Source: Cenarchaeum sp. (GTDB taxonomy: Archaea > Thermoproteota > Nitrososphaeria > Nitrososphaerales > Nitrosopumilaceae). Taken from it: DNA of 19,526 bases. The stretch is taken from assembly GCA_007570915.1 (NCBI GenBank), contig RKSK01000152.1:1-19526 (forward strand), written 5' to 3'. The position numbers and the translations under genes are program-made. Each line of letters starts with the position of its first letter. Position 1 is the stretch's first letter. This document shows, piece after piece, positions 1-5,785 of this stretch. The notes beneath the pieces were generated by a model that was given only the letters and a program-made list of their open reading frames with translations, made no database searches and was not told the origin of the DNA.

Positions 1-327
1 GGGGCGGGCATGGGCGGCTCGCTGCGCCTCGGGGCGCACGAGATAGAGCTCGCGGGCGGCTCGAGGGCCGAGGCGATCTATGGCGCGCGGACCATAACGA
101 GGCGCCACAGGCACCGCTACGAGTTCAACCCCTCCTACCGCGGCCGCTTTGCGCGCGAGGGCATGGTCTTTAGCGGCCAGAGCGACTCGGGCAGGCGCAT
201 GGAGGTCCTGGAGATACCGTCGCTGAGGTTCTTTGTGGGAGTGCAGTTCCACCCCGAGTTCAGCAGCAGGCCCGGCTCGCCGGAGGGCGCGTTTGGCGCG
301 TTCGTCTCGGCGGCCGCCGGCGCCTAG
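1..327 (+). CDS. pyrG: CTP synthase, C-terminal glutaminase end (partial)
   Basis: The last 108 codons of CTP synthase, which makes CTP from UTP, ATP and glutamine in the cytoplasm. Only the end of the class I glutamine amidotransferase domain is present. It shows the family pattern in order: a GGSLRLGAHE stretch, then RHRHRYEFNPSY, then VGVQFHPEFSSRP, which contains the catalytic His and Glu of the triad. The nucleophile Cys and the whole synthetase domain lie left of the window, and the frame is open to base 1. Its TAG stop is part of a CTAG whose other strand is the stop of the NAD kinase gene, so the two genes meet tail to tail with a 4-base overlap. Confidence 0.93.
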   Translation, partial: GAGMGGSLRLGAHEIELAGGSRAEAIYGARTITRRHRHRYEFNPSYRGRFAREGMVFSGQSDSGRRMEVLEIPSLRFFVGVQFHPEFSSRPGSPEGAFGAFVSAAAGA

Positions 328-1328
328 GCGCGCTGCGCGAGCTCGTATATGGCCTGCCTCGAGTCGCGCCCCGAGACGCGCCTCTTGACGTGGCCGTTGT
401 CGGTCAGGTGGCGCAGCGCAAAGCGCATGGTCCGCGGCGGCAGGAGCGTCCTGGCCGATATCTCGCGCAGCGACATCGGCTTGCCGCCGTACTCGAGGGC
501 AGTCAGGATGAGCTTTGAGCTCGGCGACATCTTGAGGAGGTCGCCGGCGAGGTCGACCTTTTTTGCCAGCCCGCGCATCGCCGGCGCGCGCGGGCCGAGG
601 CGCACGACGTTTGCCGCGTGCGGCGTCCTCGTGCACACCACGCTGTCCCTCACGGCGAGGCGCTCAAGGCCGTCGAGGACGGCCTCGCAGTGGGCCCTCG
701 AGGATATCCCCGAGACGCTGATCTCGCTCGTGTCCGGCACGATGAGCGGCCTGCGCGTGACGTCAAGCGAGTTGACCGAGACTATGCCAAAGGCCCGCGC
801 GCCGGGGAATATGGCCGGCCCGCCGGCAGACATCGAGTAGGCGGACGAGCCCATCGGCGTGGCGACGATGACGCCGTCGCCGTTGTCGTGCCAGACGGCC
901 TCGCCGTCGACGCGGAGCTCGTGCTCCATGAGCATGGCGCTCCTTGAGGCAAACACGGCAACGTCGTTGAGCGCGGGGTGCGCTCGCCGCCCGTCAATGC
1001 TCACGCCGATGCGCGGCATTGCGTCAACGGTGTACTTGCCGGCGGCAAGCCTGCCGGCGTGCGAGCGCAGGCTCCTGACGTCGAGGCCCGCGAGGAGGCC
1101 GCCGGACTCGCCCTCGGAGAGGCCCAGGACGGGAACCTCGGAGTCCGGCCGCCCGTGAAAGTACGCGCGCACGCCCCTGTCGCCGCCGAGGACCACGGCG
1201 ATGTCGGCCCCGCCGCGCGCGCCGCGCCTCGCGCCGGCCGCAAAGGCGTCAATGCCGGCCCACTCCAGGTCCGCGACTATGGACCTCGGCGTGGTCCGCC
1301 CCCCCTGCCCGTACACGCCGGCCCTCAT
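324..1328 (-). CDS. nadK: NAD kinase fused to a C-terminal winged-helix domain
   Basis: ATP-NAD kinase, which phosphorylates NAD to NADP; 334 residues from the ATG at 1328. Visible motifs are VVLGGDRGV near residue 48 (the usual GGDGT is altered after the catalytic Asp), LNDVAVF (the NE/ND motif), and DGVIVATPMGSSAYSMSAGG, the diagnostic TPTGSTAY-like loop. The last 70 or so residues (from MSPSSKLILTAL) read as a winged helix-turn-helix of MarR/ArsR style, an addition most NAD kinases lack. An ATG at 1355 would add nine residues, but a TATATG box at 1353-1360 lies 28 nt before 1328, which favours 1328 and a leaderless mRNA. It follows the sulfotransferase on the same strand, 57 nt after its stop, with its own promoter. 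The fold assignment is firm; a DNA- or nucleotide-sensing role for the added domain is inference. Confidence 0.88.
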   Translation of the reverse strand: MRAGVYGQGGRTTPRSIVADLEWAGIDAFAAGARRGARGGADIAVVLGGDRGVRAYFHGRPDSEVPVLGLSEGESGGLLAGLDVRSLRSHAGRLAAGKYTVDAMPRIGVSIDGRRAHPALNDVAVFASRSAMLMEHELRVDGEAVWHDNGDGVIVATPMGSSAYSMSAGGPAIFPGARAFGIVSVNSLDVTRRPLIVPDTSEISVSGISSRAHCEAVLDGLERLAVRDSVVCTRTPHAANVVRLGPRAPAMRGLAKKVDLAGDLLKMSPSSKLILTALEYGGKPMSLREISARTLLPPRTMRFALRHLTDNGHVKRRVSGRDSRQAIYELAQRA

Positions 1329-1352
1329 GCGGGCAGCGCCCCGCCGGGGCGG

Positions 1353-1360
1353 CATATATG
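1353..1360 (-). promoter_or_regulatory. TATA-like box for the NAD kinase gene
   Basis: CATATATG centred about 28 nt upstream of the ATG at 1328. That spacing is normal for an archaeal leaderless transcript and decides the start against the ATG at 1355, which lies inside the box. Confidence 0.55.
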
Positions 1361-1385
1361 GGTCGCGCGCCCGCCGGCGCGCGCG

Positions 1386-2372
1386 CTAGCCCCACCCAAG
1401 GTCCCGCCCCAGCAGCGCGTAGAGCTCGGCGTTGGGCCGGCGGTAGTACGCAGAGAGGCGCGCGCGCGTGGCCCCGTCGATGCCCTCCCCGCCCCCGCCG
1501 CCGACGTTGCGCTCCCTCGTGTCGCGCAGCGCGCAGCGCGCAAGGCCCGCAAACCCGGCCACGCGGTCCATGGTCCCCTGCGCGTCGGCCCTGAGCTCGC
1601 CGCTCTCGATGACCATGACGCGGCCCGGAAACCTCTCGAGCCAGGGCCCGAGCCACCTTGCGTACCTCCCGTTTGCCGCATAGCCGTACCCAAAGTACCT
1701 GCGGCTGTAGTACCCCCCGTCGCGCTCCATCCTCTCGTACTCGCCGGCGATGCGCCCCCCCTCGGCCTCGATGGCCCCGGCGAACGTGAGGTCCTCGGGG
1801 ACCTCGGGGGCGACCAGGCGGTTGGCGCGGTAGTGCGAGTATGCGCGCTCTATTGGGTCGCGGACCATCGCTATAAACCGCGCGCCCGGCGTCACGGCCG
1901 CGATCCGGCGCATCGCGTGCGGGTGGTTGACATAGCGGACCGACGCGTCGACTATGGCGAGCCGGCGCCTCCTGCCGTCGGCCCCGCGCCTGCGCTCGTG
2001 GAGCGCCCTCTGCGCCGAGAGCGGAAAGTTTGACCTGTACCAGTTTATGCCCCGCGCGCGCCTCTCCTCGTGGGAAAAGTACCTGATCTCCTTTTGCGAG
2101 CCGGCGTGCACGTCGGGGTGCTGCGCAAGGTACGCGTGGAGCGACGTCGTGCCGCACTTTGGAAAGCCTATAATGTACAGGTTTGGCAGCTCGTGCAGCG
2201 GGCCGACGGCGCGGCAGCACGCCACGTGGAGGGCGCGCGCGAGGCCGTACGCGCGCGCGTGCGGCGCGAGGCGCCGCCCCACGGCCGACCTGGCCATGGC
2301 CGCCGCGCCGCCGCGCCTCGCGGCGTCCCTGCGCGACTCGTCGCTGCCGATCGCCAGCGGCTCCGTGCCCAT
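1386..2372 (-). CDS. PAPS-dependent sulfotransferase
   Basis: A 328-residue sulfotransferase that should move sulfate from 3'-phosphoadenylyl sulfate to a hydroxyl or amine. The 5'-phosphosulfate loop is seen as GFPKCGTTSLHAYLAQHPDV near residues 69-88. The 3'-phosphate-binding motif is VRDPIERAYSHYRAN near residue 179. KEIRYFSHE just after the first loop is typical of the heparan-sulfate N-sulfotransferase-like group. The protein has no clear signal peptide or membrane anchor; the N-terminal 60 residues are Arg/Ala-rich and poorly conserved in appearance. The ATG at 2372 has a CTTAAAAG box 28 nt upstream. It is divergent from egtB. The acceptor cannot be read from sequence: a surface glycan, a lipid or a small molecule are all possible. 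Such enzymes are uncommon in archaea, so transfer or a host-interaction role is a reasonable but unproven idea. Confidence 0.88.
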   Translation of the reverse strand: MGTEPLAIGSDESRRDAARRGGAAAMARSAVGRRLAPHARAYGLARALHVACCRAVGPLHELPNLYIIGFPKCGTTSLHAYLAQHPDVHAGSQKEIRYFSHEERRARGINWYRSNFPLSAQRALHERRRGADGRRRRLAIVDASVRYVNHPHAMRRIAAVTPGARFIAMVRDPIERAYSHYRANRLVAPEVPEDLTFAGAIEAEGGRIAGEYERMERDGGYYSRRYFGYGYAANGRYARWLGPWLERFPGRVMVIESGELRADAQGTMDRVAGFAGLARCALRDTRERNVGGGGGEGIDGATRARLSAYYRRPNAELYALLGRDLGWG

Positions 2373-2395
2373 GGGGGGCGCCGGCGCGGGAGCGC

Positions 2396-2403
2396 CTTTT
2401 AAG
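2396..2403 (-). promoter_or_regulatory. TATA-like box for the sulfotransferase gene
   Basis: Reads CTTAAAAG on the minus strand, centred about 28 nt before the ATG at 2372, in an otherwise almost pure G+C stretch. Confidence 0.55.
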
Positions 2404-2443
2404 CGTGCGCGGCCCCCGGGGGCGGGCGCGGGGGGCGCCTACA

Positions 2444-2451
2444 CATAATAA
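2444..2451 (+). promoter_or_regulatory. TATA-like box for egtB
   Basis: CATAATAA centred about 28 nt before the TTG at 2475. It is the only AT-rich patch in the 102-base divergent gap with the sulfotransferase gene, and it is the main support for the TTG start. Confidence 0.55.
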
Positions 2452-2474
2452 CGCGCCCCGGCGGCGCGGCGGCG

Positions 2475-3773
2475 TTGGCCACCGTCACCGAGCCGCGCGC
2501 GCCGCTCGCCGAGGCCGTCGCGCGCGCGCGGGCCGAGACGATGGCCCTGGTCTCGACGCTAGAGCCCGACGACATGGTGGTCCAGACGGCGCCCTACACG
2601 AGCCCCCCAAAGTGGCACGTCGGGCACGTGAGCTGGGTCTTTGAGATGGTCATGCGCAGGGCCGACGCGTCGTACGCCGCCACGCCCATGGCCGGCTCGC
2701 CGTACCTCAACTCGTACTACCGCAAGGCCGGCAGCCCGCACCCAAAGGGCGAGCGCGGGGCAGTCTCGAGGCCCACTGCCGCCGAGCTCGTCGGGTACCA
2801 CGGCGAGGTGACGGGCCGCCTGGGGCGGGCCCTGCGCTCCGCGCCGGCCGGCGGCGAGGCCCGCCGCCTCCTCGAGATGGCCATGCACCACGAGTTCCAG
2901 CACCAGGAGCTCATGGTCTACGACCTGCAGCACATGCTCGCCTCGCGCTACGAGCCGCCCTCGCGCGCCGCGCCGCCTGCGCCGTCCCCGCGCGAGCGCG
3001 CTCGCAGCGCCCGGGTCCGCGGCGGGACGCGCACCGTGGGCCACGCCGGCGGGGGGTACGCGTACGACATCGAGATGCCCGCGCACGAGGTCCGCCTCGC
3101 CGACTATGAGATCGACGTGTTTCCGGTGACGTGCGGCCAGTACGCCGAGTTTGTCGGCGACGGCGGCTACTCGGACTATCGCCACTGGCTCTCCGACGGG
3201 TGGGACGCCGCGCAGGAGGGCGGCTGGGAGGCGCCCATGTACTGGGAGCGCGACGGCCCCTCGTGGGCGGTCCACGACATGGCCGGCAGGCGGGCCGTCG
3301 TGGACGACGAGCCGGTCCGCTGCGTGAGCTATTACGAGGCCGACGCCTACTGCAGGTGGGCCGGAAGGCGCCTCCCGACGGAGTTTGAGTGGGAGGTCGC
3401 CGCGTGCCAGGACGCCGCGGGGCGCGCGGCGGCGTTCCCGTGGGGCGACGGGCCGCCTGACGCCTCGCGCGCAAACCTCCTAGAGTCGCGCCTCTGGGCG
3501 CCGGCCCGCGTGGGGTCGTACCCGGCCGGCGCGAGCGCGTGCGGGTGCGAGCAGATGATAGGCGACGTCTGGGAGTGGACGAGCTCCGAGTTTGCGCCGT
3601 ATCCGGGGTTCGAGTCGGGCTTTGACGAGTACAATGACAAGTGGTTTGGCGGGCAAAAGGTCCTGCGCGGCGGCTCGTCGGCGACGCCGTCGGCGTCGAT
3701 ACGGCCGACGTACCGCAACTTTTTCCGCCCGCACGAGCGCTGGATGTTCGCCGGCTTTCGCTGCGCGCGCTAG
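2475..3773 (+). CDS. egtB: EgtB-type iron-dependent sulfoxide synthase (ergothioneine pathway)
   Basis: A 432-residue non-haem iron enzyme that joins a sulfur donor (cysteine or gamma-glutamylcysteine) to hercynine using O2. The N-terminal DinB-like domain has WHVGH (His51) and HHEFQH (His139, His143), matching the three-His iron site of EgtB. The C-terminal formylglycine-generating-enzyme-like domain (about 180-432) has GDVWEWTS at 373-380, KVLRGGS, and the closing YRNFFRPHERWMFAGFR, typical of EgtB. The TTG start is chosen because a TATA-like box lies 28 nt upstream and because the first ATG (residue 23) would cut the first helix. It converges on egtD, sharing a CTAG stop. No egtA, egtC or egtE homologue is in the window, so a direct cysteine-using route is possible. 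OvoA-like activity is the main alternative, less likely with egtD adjacent. Confidence 0.88.
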   Translation: MATVTEPRAPLAEAVARARAETMALVSTLEPDDMVVQTAPYTSPPKWHVGHVSWVFEMVMRRADASYAATPMAGSPYLNSYYRKAGSPHPKGERGAVSRPTAAELVGYHGEVTGRLGRALRSAPAGGEARRLLEMAMHHEFQHQELMVYDLQHMLASRYEPPSRAAPPAPSPRERARSARVRGGTRTVGHAGGGYAYDIEMPAHEVRLADYEIDVFPVTCGQYAEFVGDGGYSDYRHWLSDGWDAAQEGGWEAPMYWERDGPSWAVHDMAGRRAVVDDEPVRCVSYYEADAYCRWAGRRLPTEFEWEVAACQDAAGRAAAFPWGDGPPDASRANLLESRLWAPARVGSYPAGASACGCEQMIGDVWEWTSSEFAPYPGFESGFDEYNDKWFGGQKVLRGGSSATPSASIRPTYRNFFRPHERWMFAGFRCAR

Positions 3774-4750
3774 GCCCCCGAGCAGAGGACCAGCGCGTAG
3801 CGCCGCGCCGAGTCGTGCCACGTGCGGGCCACGCGCAGGCCCGCGGAGGAGACCATGGACTCTATGCCCTCGCGCGTGTACTTGTGCGAGTACTCGGTGA
3901 GCACGAGCTCGCCGCGGCGCAGGCCGATGCGGCTGCCGCAGACCTCGATCTCCTGGCCCTCGAGCGAGCGCAGGTACATCTCTATGCGGCGCTCGCCGGC
4001 GTTGTAGACGACATGGTGCGCAAACTTTGAGACGTCTATGCTGGACCCGAGCTCCGAGTTTATGCGGTGGAGGAGGTTTAGGTTAAACTCGGCCGTCACG
4101 CCGGCGGCGTCGTCGTACGCGGGCACGAGGGCAGACTCGGGCTTGTCAAGGTCGACGCCCACGAGGAGGAGGTCGCCCGGGCCCATCACCGAGGCCACCG
4201 TGGACAGGAACGAGCGCGCCGCGCTGCCCGTGAGGTTTCCGATGCTCGATCCCAGGAACGCGATGAGTGCCGGCCCGCCGCAGGCCGAGTGCGCCAGGCG
4301 CAGCCCGCTCTCGTACGTGTCCTCGACGCCGACTATGCTCAGCCACTCGTACGACTCTAGGAGCTCTCGCGAGGCCCCCTCCAGGGCGCGCGAGACGTCT
4401 ATGGGCGAGTAGGTGACTGCGCCCTGCGACTCGTTCATGCGCTCGAGTATTATCCTCGTCTTTGTCGACGAGCCGCTCCCGAGCTCGATGAGGCGGCATC
4501 GCGGGGGGAGCATCGAGGCGAGCTCGGCGCCGGCGCGCTCGAGTATCTCCGTCTCGGCCCGCGTCAGGTAGTACTCTGGCAGCGAGCATATCCTCTCAAA
4601 TATCTCCGAGCCGCGCTCGTCATAGAGAAACCGCGGGTCAAGGCTCTTTTTTGGGCCGCGCAGGCCCCTCCTCGCGCACTCGCCAAAGTCCGCCACGGAC
4701 CCGCCGTTCTGCGGGACATAGTACTCTAGCCTTGGCGCCGGCCTGCGCAC
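3770..4750 (-). CDS. egtD: EgtD histidine N-alpha-trimethyltransferase
   Basis: A 326-residue SAM-dependent enzyme that trimethylates histidine to hercynine, the first step of ergothioneine synthesis; three S-adenosylhomocysteines are released per turn. Visible motifs are LPEYYLTRAE (about 57-66), the SAM loop ELGSGSSTKT (89-98), FLGSSIGNL (165-173), FNLNLLHRIN (212-221), and TEYSHKY (285-291). The last matches the family's substrate-binding Glu and Ser near the C-terminus. The GTG at 4750 gives the usual family length and is the first available start in the frame. The nearest TATA-like box (4806-4816) would give a leader of about 34 nt, so this gene is probably not leaderless. Its TAG shares a CTAG with the stop of egtB. 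The two together make a minimal ergothioneine pathway, giving a redox-active thione. Confidence 0.9.
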   Translation of the reverse strand: MRRPAPRLEYYVPQNGGSVADFGECARRGLRGPKKSLDPRFLYDERGSEIFERICSLPEYYLTRAETEILERAGAELASMLPPRCRLIELGSGSSTKTRIILERMNESQGAVTYSPIDVSRALEGASRELLESYEWLSIVGVEDTYESGLRLAHSACGGPALIAFLGSSIGNLTGSAARSFLSTVASVMGPGDLLLVGVDLDKPESALVPAYDDAAGVTAEFNLNLLHRINSELGSSIDVSKFAHHVVYNAGERRIEMYLRSLEGQEIEVCGSRIGLRRGELVLTEYSHKYTREGIESMVSSAGLRVARTWHDSARRYALVLCSGA

Positions 4751-4805
4751 CTCGTAGCCCTGGCCGTGCGGCGTCGTCGCGCTCGTGCGCGCGCGCGCCC
4801 GGAGG

Positions 4806-4816
4806 TTTACATAAAT
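4806..4816. promoter_or_regulatory. TATA-like box between egtD and the ABC ATPase gene
   Basis: TTTACATAAAT, the only AT-rich patch in the 90-base divergent gap. It lies about 28 nt before the ATG at 4841 (+) and about 62 nt before the GTG at 4750 (-). It fits the ATPase gene well. It may also serve egtD with a short leader, since the reverse strand reads ATTTATGTAAA. Confidence 0.5.
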
Positions 4817-4840
4817 GCCTATTGCCCTCCCGCCGGGCCG

Positions 4841-5785
4841 ATGGCCCCCGAGCCCCTGCTGCGCGTCCGCGGCGTCTCAAAGTCCTTTCGCGGCGCGCGC
4901 GGGGGCCGCGTGGACGCCGTGCTCGACGCCTCCCTCGAGGTCGGCCGCGGCGAGATACTCGTGCTCGCCGGCGAGTCCGGCTCGGGCAAGTCGACGCTTG
5001 CGCGCCTCGTGCTCGGCGCCGAGGAGCCCGACTCGGGCACGATAGAGTTTGGCGGGCGCGCCGTCGCGCGCGGCGGGGGCGGCGTCGCCGGCGTGAGGCG
5101 GCGCTGCTCGATGGTCCAGCAGGACCCCTACGACTCGCTAAACCCGCGGATGGCCGTGGGCGAGTCAGTCGCCGAGCCGCTGGAGGCCCACGGGGTCGGC
5201 GGCCGGGCCGCGAGGCGCCGGCGGGCCCTCGAGTGCATCGCCGCAGTCGGCCTCGAGCCGGCCGGCGATATCGCCGCGCGCCTGCCGCACGAGCTCTCCG
5301 GCGGGCAGCGCCAGCGCGTGGCGATCGCGCGGGCCCTCTCGACTGGGCCGGACATGATAGTCGCCGACGAGCCAGTCTCCATGCTCGACGTCTCCGTGCG
5401 GGCCGGCGTCCTGGCCGTCATGGCGCGCCTGCGCTCCGAGCGCGGCGTGGCGATCCTCTACATCACGCACGACCTGGCGACGGCGCGCCACTTTGGCGAC
5501 ACGCTTGCGCTCATGTACCGCGGCAGGGTCGTCGAGCGCGGGCCGGTCGCGCGCGTCCTGGCCTCCCCGCGCCACCCCTACACGCGCATGCTCCTTGGCG
5601 CGCTGCCGTCGCCGGCGTGGCGGCCGCGCGCCGCGCCGCCTTCCGCCGGCGCGCCAGGGCCGGGGGGCGGGTGCGCGTTTAGGCCGTTGTGCGCGCACGC
5701 CACGCCAGAGTGCGCTCGCGTGCCGGGCCTTGCGCGGCGCGGCGGGGACTGGGACGTCGCGTGCTTTGCGCCGCTTGGGGGCTAG
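4841..5785 (+). CDS. Oligopeptide/dipeptide ABC transporter ATP-binding protein
   Basis: A 314-residue cytoplasmic ATPase of the Opp/Dpp family, which powers peptide import. In order: Walker A GESGSGKST (44-52), Q-loop QQDPYDSLNP (93-102), signature LSGGQRQRV (152-160), Walker B MIVADEP (172-178), D-loop and H-loop THD (His210). After these comes the oligo_HPY tail starting RHPYTRMLLGALPSP, with four cysteines (278, 284, 291, 308) spaced as in that domain. An earlier GTG at 4766 is open, but the ATG at 4841 has a TATA-like box 28 nt upstream and begins exactly at the ABC domain. No permease or second ATPase is next to it. The family 5 binding protein at 13158 is a plausible partner. It converges on smc and shares a CTAG stop with it. 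Confidence 0.9.
   Translation: MAPEPLLRVRGVSKSFRGARGGRVDAVLDASLEVGRGEILVLAGESGSGKSTLARLVLGAEEPDSGTIEFGGRAVARGGGGVAGVRRRCSMVQQDPYDSLNPRMAVGESVAEPLEAHGVGGRAARRRRALECIAAVGLEPAGDIAARLPHELSGGQRQRVAIARALSTGPDMIVADEPVSMLDVSVRAGVLAVMARLRSERGVAILYITHDLATARHFGDTLALMYRGRVVERGPVARVLASPRHPYTRMLLGALPSPAWRPRAAPPSAGAPGPGGGCAFRPLCAHATPECARVPGLARRGGDWDVACFAPLGG

Noticed and set aside
978..2033. A 351-codon open frame on the plus strand opposite NAD kinase and the sulfotransferase
   Set aside because: Composition is Arg/Pro/Ala/Val-rich with no recognisable motif; it is the antisense of two well-supported genes and is open only because stops are rare at this GC content.
4766..4840. GTG at 4766 as the start of the ABC ATPase
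   Set aside because: The added 25 residues are Arg/Ala-rich, cross the TATA-like box, and precede the point where the family normally begins.
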